Source: Allohoeflea poritis (GTDB lineage Bacteria > Pseudomonadota > Alphaproteobacteria > Rhizobiales > Rhizobiaceae). Taken from it: a stretch of 64,000 nt of DNA. The notes under the pieces are model-generated. The model had not been told where the DNA came from. It was given only the letters and a program-made list of their open reading frames with translations, and ran no database searches. The stretch lies in contig NZ_JAPJZH010000003.1 in NCBI RefSeq assembly GCF_027889715.1, positions 372,001-436,000 on the forward strand. Direction: 5' to 3'. The position numbers and the translations under genes were made by a program. This document shows positions 53,971 through 62,331 of this stretch, in pieces; position 1 is the stretch's first letter, and each line of letters begins with the position of its first letter.

Positions 53971-55260
53971 ATGCTTGAGACACAGCACGCACAGGCCCGT
54001 CAATTTCACGCCGATCAGGCAAGCAAGGATACCGCAAATCTTGCAGACCCCCTGACGCTGAAGTCGGGCACTGTACTGCGCAACCGGATTTGCAAGGCAT
54101 CGATGAATGAAGCCCTGGCAACGCCGGACGGCAAGGTCACCGACGCCCACACATCGCTCTATGACGTCTGGGCCGACAGCGGTGCCAGTCTTCTGATCAC
54201 CGGCAACATGATGGTGGACGGCAAGCACATGAACGAACCTCTGGTCGTTGATGCGTTGCTGGATACCAACATGGATCAATTGCGCAAATGGGCTGCGACC
54301 GGGCGGCGCACCAACACGCACATCTGGCCGCAATTGAATCATCCGGGCAAGCAGTCGCCCAAAATGGTCAATGACGCACCCGTCGCACCCTCCGTCGTGC
54401 CGATCCCAAACGAGATGTTCGCCCCCCCGCGCGAACTGACCGATAGCGAGATCGAAGAGATCATCGACCGTTTCGCAGAGGCGGCCGGCCGCCTCCAGGA
54501 GGCTGGGTTCACCGGCGTACAGCTGCACGGGGCGCATGGCTACCTCATCGGCCAGTTCCTGTCGCCGCATCACAACCGGCGGGAAGACAAATGGGGCGGA
54601 AGTTTCGACAACCGTTTCCGATTCGTTGAAGAGGTCTACAAGCGCGTGCGCGAGCGTACGGGCGAAGGCTTCAATGTCGCAATAAAGATCAATTCATCCG
54701 ATTTCCAGAAAGGCGGGTTCACCGAGGCGGATTCGATTGAGGTCGCCAGGCGGCTGGACCGGCTGGGAATCGACCTGATCGAAATCTCGGGCGGTAGCTG
54801 GGAAAATCCCGTCAACCGCAAGGGAAAGCAGGAAGTCAAAAAGGAAAGCACCATCAAACGTGAGGCGTATTTCCTGGAATATGCGGAAAAGGTCAAAAGC
54901 CAGATTTCGACCCCACTTGTTGTCACGGGCGGCTTCCGGTCCTCAGCCGGCATGCGCCAGGCTCTTGCCTCAGGTGCGATTGACATGGCCGGTGTTGCAC
55001 GCCCCTTTGCCGTCGATCCCAAATTCGGTACGCACGTACTGGAAAATCCGAACCATGTCTCGCCGGTGGCCCCCATCAAATCGGGGCTGAAGAAAATCGA
55101 CGCAATGGCGATCATGGAAATCAGCTGGTACACGCTTCAAATCGAACGCATATCACAAGGCAAGAAGATTCAGAAGAAGGCGGACGGTGTGTGGCCGGCC
55201 CTTCGTGTGATATATCGCTTCTGGAAAAACGGAAAGGCCGTCAAGAGAGTCAGAGCGTAG
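53971..55260 (+). CDS. NADH:flavin oxidoreductase, old yellow enzyme family
   Basis: A 429-residue FMN-binding TIM-barrel ene-reductase. GAHGYLIGQFLSPHHNRREDKWGGSFDNRFRF is the OYE signature. WPQLNHPGKQSP and TPLVVTGGFRS are further FMN contacts. There is no C-terminal iron-sulfur/FAD extension of the 2,4-dienoyl-CoA reductase type. It starts 3 nt after the ALDH stop, so coupled. It would reduce an activated C=C bond in an unsaturated aldehyde, ketone or acid. Confidence 0.88.
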   Translation: MLETQHAQARQFHADQASKDTANLADPLTLKSGTVLRNRICKASMNEALATPDGKVTDAHTSLYDVWADSGASLLITGNMMVDGKHMNEPLVVDALLDTNMDQLRKWAATGRRTNTHIWPQLNHPGKQSPKMVNDAPVAPSVVPIPNEMFAPPRELTDSEIEEIIDRFAEAAGRLQEAGFTGVQLHGAHGYLIGQFLSPHHNRREDKWGGSFDNRFRFVEEVYKRVRERTGEGFNVAIKINSSDFQKGGFTEADSIEVARRLDRLGIDLIEISGGSWENPVNRKGKQEVKKESTIKREAYFLEYAEKVKSQISTPLVVTGGFRSSAGMRQALASGAIDMAGVARPFAVDPKFGTHVLENPNHVSPVAPIKSGLKKIDAMAIMEISWYTLQIERISQGKKIQKKADGVWPALRVIYRFWKNGKAVKRVRA

Positions 55261-55293
55261 GGGCAATCGGCATCAGACAAGCTGGAAGATGGC

Positions 55294-55758
55294 ATGATGC
55301 AATGGAGCGGCAGTTGTAACTGCACCGAAGTGAGCTTTCGGACCTCGGGCCGCCCGATTTTCCGGGCGGTCTGCCATTGCTCAATCTGTCAGGAATTCAA
55401 TGCCGCCGAATACGCGGACATTCTTACATTTCGGGCCAGGGATATCGATTTAAACTCGCCTGGAACTGTCGCGTACAAATCCTACAAGAAGCCGCCATTA
55501 CTTCGGCGCGGCAGATGCAATACTTGCGGCACTCCGGTGATCGAGAAACTGAATATTCCCTTGTTTCCCAAGCTGATACTCGTACCTGTGGGTCGTTTTG
55601 CCGAACAGGACCTGCTGCCCGCGCGGGACTTTCATATCTTTTACGATTGCCGGGTGAAGGACGTGCCGGACAACCTGCCAAAGGCCAGCGGATATCTGCA
55701 AAGCCAGACCAAATTCGCCGCATTCCTCATGCGCCGCCTGCTTCGCGGCAGGAACTGA
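55294..55758 (+). CDS. GFA family zinc protein
   Basis: A 154-residue protein with the GFA (glutathione-dependent formaldehyde-activating enzyme-like) zinc pattern: GSCNC, then VCHCSICQEFNAA, and later RCNTCGTPV. A second ATG at 55297 gives one residue less. It lies 33 nt after the OYE gene. Members of this fold are mostly uncharacterised; formaldehyde-glutathione activity should not be assumed. It may handle a glutathione adduct of a reactive aldehyde, together with the DsbA-like protein downstream. Confidence 0.8.
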   Translation: MMQWSGSCNCTEVSFRTSGRPIFRAVCHCSICQEFNAAEYADILTFRARDIDLNSPGTVAYKSYKKPPLLRRGRCNTCGTPVIEKLNIPLFPKLILVPVGRFAEQDLLPARDFHIFYDCRVKDVPDNLPKASGYLQSQTKFAAFLMRRLLRGRN

Positions 55759-55864
55759 TCTTGCGGCAAAGGCAGCCGGGCCCGGAGCAGTTCATTGAGG
55801 CAATGACTTTTCCCTGGCCGACGGGTCCGACTGACGGGATCTGTACAAATGTGGAGGAAACACG

Positions 55865-56602
55865 ATGGACAATCCAAATGGCGCTTGTCTTGTAATCGGC
55901 GCTGGCGACGACACCGGCGCCGCGATTGCGCGTGCCTTTGCGCGCGAAGGTTTGACAGCGTGCGTCGTGCGCCGCGACAGGCATGCCGAGGCGCTCGAGA
56001 CATTGGCGGCTTCCATACGCGATGAAGGCTGTCAGGCACGGGCGTTTCCCGCCGACGCCCGCGACGAGGCAGAGATGCGCGCGCTTGTCGAAAAGATCGA
56101 AGACGAGATCGGCCCCATTGAAGTCGCCGTTTTCAACATCGGCGCCAACGTGAGGTTCGGGATCAACGAGACGACCTCTCGTGTCTATCGGAAAGTCTGG
56201 GAGATGGGATGTTTCGCCGGTTTTTTGATGGGGCGCGAGGTGGCAGCCCGGATGTTGCCGCGTGCGCGCGGCACGATCATCTTTACGGGTGCATCTGCGA
56301 GTGTGCGGGGCGGTTCCGGCTTTGCCGCATTTTCCGGCGCCAAGCACGCATTGCGTGCGCTGGCGCAATCGATGGCGCGCGAACTTGGCCCCCGCAATAT
56401 TCACGTAGCGCACACGGTCATTGATGGCGCTATCGACAGTACGTTTATCCGCGAAAATGTTCCGGACGTGGACCGCATGCGGGAAGAGGACCGGATTTTG
56501 AACCCCGACGATATCGCGGCGAATTATGTTCATCTGCACAAACAGCCACGCACGGCCTGGACGCACGAGTTGGACCTGCGCCCCTGGAAAGAAACCTGGT
56601 GA
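55865..56602 (+). CDS. SDR-family protein with the catalytic Tyr replaced
   Basis: A 245-residue short-chain dehydrogenase-like protein. The Rossmann loop is IGAGDDTGAAIARAFA, a variant of TGxxxGIG. The Asn/Ser positions are recognisable (NIGANV, TGASAS at 141-146). The catalytic YxxxK is FSGAK (Phe156 to Lys160), so the usual proton-donor Tyr is missing. It may be a non-canonical dehydrogenase or a binding protein. The ATG at 55865 follows a good GGAGG. It lies 12 nt before the isomerase gene. Confidence 0.82.
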   Translation: MDNPNGACLVIGAGDDTGAAIARAFAREGLTACVVRRDRHAEALETLAASIRDEGCQARAFPADARDEAEMRALVEKIEDEIGPIEVAVFNIGANVRFGINETTSRVYRKVWEMGCFAGFLMGREVAARMLPRARGTIIFTGASASVRGGSGFAAFSGAKHALRALAQSMARELGPRNIHVAHTVIDGAIDSTFIRENVPDVDRMREEDRILNPDDIAANYVHLHKQPRTAWTHELDLRPWKETW

Positions 56603-56614
56603 AAGGAGCATATT

Positions 56615-57235
56615 GTGACGGTCTCGGTTGAGTTTATCTATGATTTCGGCAGCCCCAATACCTATCTGGCGCATTGTGTAATTCCCGAAATCGAGAAGCG
56701 CACGGGTGTGAAAATCGACTATGTTCCGTGCCTGCTGGGCGGTATCTTCAAGGCAACCGGCAACCAGTCTCCCTTTTTGGCCTTCAGCAAGATCAAGGGC
56801 AAACTCGAATATGACCGGCTGGAAATTTCACGGTTTATCGAGAAGCACAAACTGACGAATTTTCGACTGAACAAGCATTTTCCGGTGAACACGCTTCTGC
56901 TGATGCGTGGCGCGGTCGCGGCTGATTTCGACGGCAATCAGGGGGATTATATCAAGGTCGGCATGCGAGCGATGTGGGAGGAAAGTCTGAAGATGGACGA
57001 CCCAAAGGTATTCGCCGACACATACAATCAGGCAGGCCTGGACGGTCAACACCTTCTGGAGCGAAGCCAGGACGATGACGTGAAACAGCGTTTGATGGAC
57101 AATACCAGCCGTGCCGTTGAACGCGGGGCATTTGGCGCTCCTACTTTCTATGTCGACGATGAGATGTTTTTTGGAAAGGAGCGTCTCGGCCAGGTGGAAG
57201 AGGAAATACGAAAGCACTTGCGCTCGGATCAGTAG
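56615..57235 (+). CDS. 2-hydroxychromene-2-carboxylate isomerase-like (DsbA/GST-kappa fold)
   Basis: A 206-residue DsbA-superfamily protein. EFIYDFGSPNTYLAHCVIPEIEKRTG has the active-site Ser of the GST-kappa/HCCA isomerase group in place of the DsbA CxxC. GAFGAPTFYVDDEMFFGKERLGQVEEEI is the conserved cis-Pro block. GTG start at 56615. Known relatives use glutathione to isomerise cis/trans products of naphthalene degradation. Last gene of the + strand operon. The true substrate is unclear, but it fits the unsaturated-aldehyde theme. Confidence 0.85.
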   Translation: MTVSVEFIYDFGSPNTYLAHCVIPEIEKRTGVKIDYVPCLLGGIFKATGNQSPFLAFSKIKGKLEYDRLEISRFIEKHKLTNFRLNKHFPVNTLLLMRGAVAADFDGNQGDYIKVGMRAMWEESLKMDDPKVFADTYNQAGLDGQHLLERSQDDDVKQRLMDNTSRAVERGAFGAPTFYVDDEMFFGKERLGQVEEEIRKHLRSDQ

Positions 57236-57418
57236 AACGAGATCTTTCGACATGTTTGAAGCAGGATGGCCGAAAACGCGGGTTCTTTTCCAGATGCAGT
57301 GGATGGTTGCGTCCGGACCGGTCGTGCAAAACGCGCGATAGAAAACAAGGATTATTGGTTCGAACGTTGTTTCGCTGCTGCGGGCCGAAGCCGAATTTCC
57401 AAATCGGCAGAATTCAGC

Positions 57419-58459
57419 TTACGCGGCCCGGACCGCATTTTTCTTTCGAACCTCGCCGGGCGTCTCGCCGTAGTGTTTGGTGAATGCGCGGGCAAAACTG
57501 GCTGGTTCGGCATAGCCGACACGCCATGAAACTGTATCGACGTTCAGTCCAGCGGAGGCCAGCAATTCATAGGCAATTGTCATGCGGGCATCGATGTAAA
57601 GCTGTCGAAAACTGGTTCCTTCGTCGGTCAACCGTCGTCGCAAAGTTCGTTCGGTCACGGCCAATCTTGCTGCGATCTCTTCGATTTGCTGTTCCGATCC
57701 GATGTTGTCGACGATAGCGTCGCGCACTTGTTGCGACCAATGCGGCAAAGCGCCGGTCTGCTCCTCCAGGAGAACCTTGCACTGATCGAGACAGAATTTC
57801 AGAGAGACGGGATCTGAATTCGGAAGTGGCGCGTCCAGTATCTCCGCCGGAAAGGCCAGAGCGTTTACGGGCTGGCCCATCTTGATTGAGGGCGGTTTGA
57901 ATTTGGCCAACTTCTCCGGATAGTCGGGGTCGCCGTCCATTAGCCGGGCTTCGAAGTTGTTGAAATCCGGCTTCTGCAACAAGTCGCGAATAAACTTGAC
58001 CGCAATTACAGTGTGGCGCTCGAGGATATAGCGATGTGTTGAGACCGGGATACCGGTTGTGTCGAACTCCAGCCGAGCCTCGCCATTGTCCTCCACCAAC
58101 GACATCTCGGCGATCAGGAATGACAACTTTGAGAAGTCGATGGCCGTTTCTATCGCGGCCCTCAAAGTGGGGCTTGTCAGGATCGCAAAACCCCAGATGC
58201 CGAAAGCATGAACATGGGTGGCGCGGCCGACCGCAAAGCCCAGACCGACATTTTCAGGCGCAAGGCGAACCAGATTCTCAATCGCCCGGATTTCATCGGT
58301 TGTGCTGTGCAAGGCGCCGGGATTGTCCAGATCAGCAACCGAGACGGAAGTGCCTTCGAGGCATGCTTCCTCGGTGATTCCATACCTGGCCGCCTCATCG
58401 CAAAGGAGGCGCAGGCTGGTAGGCGGGCGGGATTGCGCGTGAACAATCATCGGGAACAT
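57419..58459 (-). CDS. AraC family regulator 2 (paralogue of AraC 1)
   Basis: A 346-residue regulator with the same layout as AraC 1. The sensor has LGFAVGRATHVHAFGIWGFAILTSPTLRAAIETAIDFSKLSFLI. The HTH pair is LAVTERTLRRRLTDEGTSFRQLYIDARMTIAYELL and VSWRVGYAEPASFARAFTKHYGETPGEVRKK. Recognition segments are nearly identical to AraC 1. It lies 55 nt downstream of the tautomerase gene on the same strand, so it is probably the last gene of the Fe-ADH operon; a degenerate operator (58470-58496) sits in the gap. No Shine-Dalgarno is evident before the ATG at 58459 or the one at 58450. Confidence 0.9.
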   Translation of the reverse strand: MFPMIVHAQSRPPTSLRLLCDEAARYGITEEACLEGTSVSVADLDNPGALHSTTDEIRAIENLVRLAPENVGLGFAVGRATHVHAFGIWGFAILTSPTLRAAIETAIDFSKLSFLIAEMSLVEDNGEARLEFDTTGIPVSTHRYILERHTVIAVKFIRDLLQKPDFNNFEARLMDGDPDYPEKLAKFKPPSIKMGQPVNALAFPAEILDAPLPNSDPVSLKFCLDQCKVLLEEQTGALPHWSQQVRDAIVDNIGSEQQIEEIAARLAVTERTLRRRLTDEGTSFRQLYIDARMTIAYELLASAGLNVDTVSWRVGYAEPASFARAFTKHYGETPGEVRKKNAVRAA

Positions 58460-58469
58460 GATAGAGGCC

Positions 58470-58496
58470 TGGCCGGAAACATCAATCTGCAGGGTT
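58470..58496 (+). promoter_or_regulatory. Degenerate AraC-type operator before araC2
   Basis: TGGCCGGAAA followed by CATCA at the correct spacing matches the first two half-sites of the 51506-51532 element (TGGCCGGAAA, TGTCA). The third half-site (AGGGTT) does not match. It lies 11-37 nt upstream of araC2, the same geometry as site E to araC1. It may be a decayed or weak autoregulatory site. Confidence 0.4.
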
Positions 58497-58514
58497 CAGC
58501 TGTGGCAGGGCACG

Positions 58515-58883
58515 TTATGTGTCGTCTTCCGCATGTTCCGGCTGGACCACACCGCCCTCCATGACCCAACCCGCCGGCACGTCCGTTGTGTCGGCGACAA
58601 TCGCACTCAACGGCACGCCGGCATGGGTGAAGATGGACATTTTCATGCGCATCACGAGTGTGCTCTTTTGGTCAGCGGTACTACCCGAGTGGATACTGCC
58701 AAAAAGGAATACGCTTCTGCCATTGATCGGCACTTGCGGAGCGTCCTCAAAGAAAAAAACATGAACGAAGGTCCGGGGGGTGCCGGTGATGTCACAATGA
58801 ATATCGGTGATGTCAGACGCGATAACCGGCTTTGCGTCGTCGGGAATTGCACCGGGAACAGCATTGCACATATAGAGAGGCAT
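58515..58883 (-). CDS. cis-CaaD-like tautomerase with Pro-1 (second copy)
   Basis: A 122-residue tautomerase-superfamily protein, mature N-terminus PLYMCNAVPG. His28 in ITDIHCDITGTPRTFVHVFF is at the cis-CaaD position, and VMEGGVVQPEH keeps the Glu. The segment GSIHSGSTADQKS lacks the two active-site arginines of cis-CaaD, so substrate binding should differ from that enzyme and from the copy at 52050. It starts 5 nt after the partner gene. It is a paralogue of 52050-52466, and the two-gene order (partner, then Pro-1 protein) is conserved. Confidence 0.75.
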   Translation of the reverse strand: MPLYMCNAVPGAIPDDAKPVIASDITDIHCDITGTPRTFVHVFFFEDAPQVPINGRSVFLFGSIHSGSTADQKSTLVMRMKMSIFTHAGVPLSAIVADTTDVPAGWVMEGGVVQPEHAEDDT

Positions 58884-58888
58884 GATTG

Positions 58889-59206
58889 CTATACCTTTGG
58901 ATTACGGATCGATGTGACAACTTCGTTGGCAGACAAGCCAGTCCTGGTCATGCAGATGTCGCAGAGCTCTCCAAGAAACGCGACGCGCTCATCACGGGAA
59001 AGCGCACGATTTGCATGGAGCGAGGCAATCACGCTCTTTGAGGGTGCAGCTGCTGTAAATCCGTTGCCACTTGGCACAACGATCCAGTCGATATCCGCAG
59101 GCGCCGCAAAGGCGCGCTGCGAAAAGTCGTTGATCTGAGCCTTCAGGCGAAGTTCGTTTTCAGTTGAAATCTGCCCTTCTTGGACAAGGCACATTACGGG
59201 TATCAC
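58889..59206 (-). CDS. Tautomerase-superfamily-like partner protein (second copy)
   Basis: A 105-residue protein starting MIPVMCLVQEGQISTENE (GTG start at 59206, AAAGGA upstream). The PVMCLVQEG strand looks like a tautomerase first strand, but with an extra residue before the Pro, so Pro-1 would not be N-terminal. The QEGQIS start is shared with 51588-52037, which is 44 residues longer overall. I infer a subunit for the adjacent Pro-1 protein. It lies 36 nt after the Fe-ADH gene. Confidence 0.62.
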   Translation of the reverse strand: MIPVMCLVQEGQISTENELRLKAQINDFSQRAFAAPADIDWIVVPSGNGFTAAAPSKSVIASLHANRALSRDERVAFLGELCDICMTRTGLSANEVVTSIRNPKV

Positions 59207-59242
59207 AGGACTGTTCCTTTGTTGTTGAACCCAGGTTGTTTG

Positions 59243-60454
59243 TCAGGCGAAGTCCACCGATCTGCTTCCATTGGAAACGGAGTTTAGAATCTTCGTCACA
59301 TCGCTCTTGCGCATGACTTTCGGCACGGCATAGGAAGACCGCGCTTCAGCAAGGGCATCTTTGGCAATGGAGGCGAAATCCTTCTGTTGCAGGTCATCGA
59401 GATTTACGGGGATGCCTACTGTGCTTGCCAGCGCATCGACGCGTTCGATGAACTGATCGGCCTGGATCAATGCATAGGGTGCCGAGCTGTTTCCTTGCAG
59501 CATCCGCTCCAGCTCGGCGAACCGCTCCGCGCTGACCTGTCTATTGAACCGCAAGACGCGCGGCAACAGGATGGCGTTGGCCAGACCATGGGGTGTGTTG
59601 TAGTGCGCGCTGATCTGGTGCGAGATTGCATGGACATAGCCGAGGCCTGCGCGTGTGAAGGCATTGCCCGCAAGGAAGGAGCCGAGGGCGACCATTTCGC
59701 GGGCATGCTCATCATTGCCATTGGAGTAGGCGACGGGCAGGAACTCCACGATCAAGCGAATGGCGGTCGCGGCGTCGCGATCCGTCGCCGGTGTGCGCGC
59801 GCGGGATATGAACGCTTCAATCGCGTGCGTGAGTGCGTCCATGCCGGTGCCGGCCGTCATCGGTCCCGGCAGCGAGACGAGCAAATCCGTGTCAAACGCG
59901 GCCGCAACCGGCAGATATTTCGGATCCACGAAGAACTTCTTCTTGTGGGTCTGCGTGTCCGAGATCACTGCCGCGGTCGTCACTTCAGAGCCGGTGCCGG
60001 ACGTGGTCGCGACCACATAGAACGGCAGCAGGGGCTGATCGACTTTCAGGATGCCAGCCAGTTTGTCCAGAGATTTTTTGCTGGTGCTGGCCGCTGCCAT
60101 GACCTTGGCCGCGTCGATGGCGGAGCCGCCGCCAACGGCGAACACGCTGTCGCACTTTCCTGCACGAATAGCAGCAACGCCTTCTTCTACAACCGCAAAA
60201 GTGGGGTTGGGGATGATCCCGTCATAGACGGTCACATCGCAGCCTTCATTTGCCAGGAATTCCAGCAGACCATCAAGCATTCCGTTTTTGAGAAGGAAGC
60301 TGTCTGTAACAAGAAGCGGGCGTCTGGAACCACTGCGCACCATAAGGTCAGCGAGCTTGATCATGGCTCCTTTACCAGAAAAAGTCAGTGGTTTTTCAAG
60401 GGTATAGAGCCGGTTCATTGCGCGAAGGGCGAAGGCCATGGGTAAGCTGATCAT
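59243..60454 (-). CDS. Iron-containing alcohol dehydrogenase
   Basis: A 403-residue group III alcohol dehydrogenase. The cofactor region is VFAVGGGSAIDAAKVMAA, and VATTSGTGSEVT follows. Metal ligands are visible as the Asp of AAFDTDLL, the His of YVHAISHQISAHYNTPHGLANAILLP, and GMDALTHAIEAF. The ATG at 60454 may be used; a later Met (residue 6) is possible. First gene of an operon with the tautomerase pair and araC2, preceded by operator site 60660-60686. It would oxidise a primary alcohol to the aldehyde with NAD, or the reverse. Confidence 0.9.
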   Translation of the reverse strand: MISLPMAFALRAMNRLYTLEKPLTFSGKGAMIKLADLMVRSGSRRPLLVTDSFLLKNGMLDGLLEFLANEGCDVTVYDGIIPNPTFAVVEEGVAAIRAGKCDSVFAVGGGSAIDAAKVMAAASTSKKSLDKLAGILKVDQPLLPFYVVATTSGTGSEVTTAAVISDTQTHKKKFFVDPKYLPVAAAFDTDLLVSLPGPMTAGTGMDALTHAIEAFISRARTPATDRDAATAIRLIVEFLPVAYSNGNDEHAREMVALGSFLAGNAFTRAGLGYVHAISHQISAHYNTPHGLANAILLPRVLRFNRQVSAERFAELERMLQGNSSAPYALIQADQFIERVDALASTVGIPVNLDDLQQKDFASIAKDALAEARSSYAVPKVMRKSDVTKILNSVSNGSRSVDFA

Positions 60455-60868
60455 GAGAGTATCCTCGATTTGTCTGCGCGCTGCCTTATCAGCGCTTTGG
60501 GTTTATACGTGGCACCAGGAACACGGAACCGATGAGAGTCTTTGCGGGATTGGCTGATTGGCTCACACGCCCGCTCGGGAAATCCGGAAGAGATAGACGA
60601 TGTCCGCCTTCTCTTGATCTCAATGTGGTGGTTTCAACCCGGAATCGACATGTTCAATACGGACAAGGTTCTGACAGTTTCGGACAATCGAGCTGGCCAT
60701 TTGTAGGCTACCGGACCTGACTGAGGTGACTGACGAGAGTACCCGTACTTGAAGCCTGACCGGTGCAGGTGTGCCTTCGTGCAATGGACAATGCCCCTTT
60801 TTGTATAGGGCTGAATATGTTTCGCGGCCGCCATAAATGACGACCGCGGTATTCAGTGCGGATTGTTG
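60455..60868. other. Upstream region of the Fe-ADH operon
   Basis: 414 nt between two - strand genes. It contains the 50-bp repeat/operator at 60641-60690. The long distance (about 200 nt) from that site to the ADH start leaves room for a leader. No gene seen; the short frames here are chance. Confidence 0.5.
60641..60690 (-). promoter_or_regulatory. AraC-type operator, Fe-ADH copy, inside a 50-bp repeat
   Basis: The core in gene orientation is TGTCCG-N4-TGTCA-N6-TGTCCG (on + CGGACA at 60660-60665, TGACA at 60672-60676, CGGACA at 60681-60686). The surrounding 50 bp match 43 of 50 positions of 62332-62381, including GAATCGACATGTTCA on the left. All three half-sites are perfect. Confidence 0.78.
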
Positions 60869-62263
60869 TTACCCGAGCTTGCGGATCAGATTCATCTGCC
60901 GATCGGAGTGCCCATAGTATTTTAGGTCCAGCTCGAAATCGAAGTACTTCTCCAGAACCGGTTTCATATGAGAGAAGCACTCGAGGCTGTACTCACCGTG
61001 GTAACGACCCATGCCGCTGTTGCCAACGCCACCGAAAGGAAGATTTGAATTCGTGATCTGCATGACGGCGTCATTGATTGCGCCGCTTCCGAAGGGTATC
61101 TCGGCGAGGAAGCGCTGCTTGGTCTCGCGGTCGTGGGAAAACAGATACCCGGCCAGCGGCTTTTCGATCTTCCGAACGATGTCAAAGGCTTCATCGAGCG
61201 TCTCGAATTCCAGCACTGCGATGACCGGGCCGAAAATCTCTTCCTGCATGATCGGGTCGTCAACGCTTATGTTGTGTACAACCGTCGGACGGATGACGCG
61301 GTCTTCACGGTTGCTCTCGCCACCGTAGTACACCTTGTCGGCATCAATCAGCCCGACAACGCGGTCGAAGTTACGCTCGTTGATGATCCGAGTGAAATTG
61401 CCGCGCTCGACGGAATAGTCGTGCTTCTCAATCTCATAAACCATCCGCTCGAGAACGCGCTCCTTGATGCTCTTGTGAACCAGAACGTAATCGGGTGCGA
61501 GACAGAGCTGGCCGGAGTTGATGAATTTGGCCCAGATGAGCCGCTTCACACTGACGTCAACAGGCGCGTCTTCGGCCAGGATCGCGGGGTTCTTCCCGCC
61601 CAGTTCGAGTGTCACATTGGTCAAATGAGGCGCGGCGGCTTCATTCACGATCTTCCCGACCTGCGGGCTTCCGGTAAAGAAGATCTTGTCCCAGCGCTGA
61701 TTGAGCAGCGCGGTTGTCTCTGGGACAGCGCCCTCGACAACATGCAGATATCCCGGGTCGAAGTTCTCGTTGATGATCTTCGCCATGACCCGGCTCGTTT
61801 CAGCCGGAAGTTCGCTGGGTTTCAGGATGGTGGTGTTTCCTGCCATCATCGAGCCGACCACCGGGGTAAGAGACAGATTGTATGGGAAGTTCCACGCGCC
61901 GATGACAAGTGCCGTTCCAAGCGGTTCTGCGACGATATAACTTTTCCCGGGTTGGTTGAGCAGGTTGGTTGCGACTTTGCGAGGTTTGGCCCAATCCTTG
62001 AGATGGTCGATCGCCAATCCCAACTCCTCGAACAGCGGGAACAGTTCGGTCAATTGCGTGTGGTGCCTGGATTTGCCGAAATCATTGAATATGGCTTCGT
62101 AGAGCTCATCCTCGTGAGCCCGCAGCAAGCGTTCGAACTTTCTGAGCTGTTCCAGCCGGAATTCGACCGGCAACGTGACCTTAGTGCGAAAATACTCGCG
62201 CTGGCGTTGGACGGCGTCGCGAATCTGTTCTTCGATCCTGGTGTTCTGTGTTTGGTTGGACAT
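60869..62263 (-). CDS. Aldehyde dehydrogenase, class 3-like (AlkH/YwdH type)
   Basis: A 464-residue aldehyde dehydrogenase. The nucleophile Cys is in INSGQLCLAPDYVL and the Glu in VTLELGGKNPAI. IPFGSGAINDAVMQITNSNLPFGGVGNSGMGRYHGEYSLECFSHMKPV is the class 3 C-terminal block. It lacks a clear membrane tail. Class 3-type enzymes often take fatty or aromatic aldehydes. Single-gene unit with its own perfect operator 88-114 nt upstream. It would complete alcohol-to-acid oxidation with the GMC and iron dehydrogenases. Confidence 0.9.
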   Translation of the reverse strand: MSNQTQNTRIEEQIRDAVQRQREYFRTKVTLPVEFRLEQLRKFERLLRAHEDELYEAIFNDFGKSRHHTQLTELFPLFEELGLAIDHLKDWAKPRKVATNLLNQPGKSYIVAEPLGTALVIGAWNFPYNLSLTPVVGSMMAGNTTILKPSELPAETSRVMAKIINENFDPGYLHVVEGAVPETTALLNQRWDKIFFTGSPQVGKIVNEAAAPHLTNVTLELGGKNPAILAEDAPVDVSVKRLIWAKFINSGQLCLAPDYVLVHKSIKERVLERMVYEIEKHDYSVERGNFTRIINERNFDRVVGLIDADKVYYGGESNREDRVIRPTVVHNISVDDPIMQEEIFGPVIAVLEFETLDEAFDIVRKIEKPLAGYLFSHDRETKQRFLAEIPFGSGAINDAVMQITNSNLPFGGVGNSGMGRYHGEYSLECFSHMKPVLEKYFDFELDLKYYGHSDRQMNLIRKLG

Positions 62264-62331
62264 AACGGTTCCTCTTTCGGTTGGCGGTAATAAACGTCCT
62301 TGATCGAGGTGCAGCTTGTCCTTTCAGGCTC

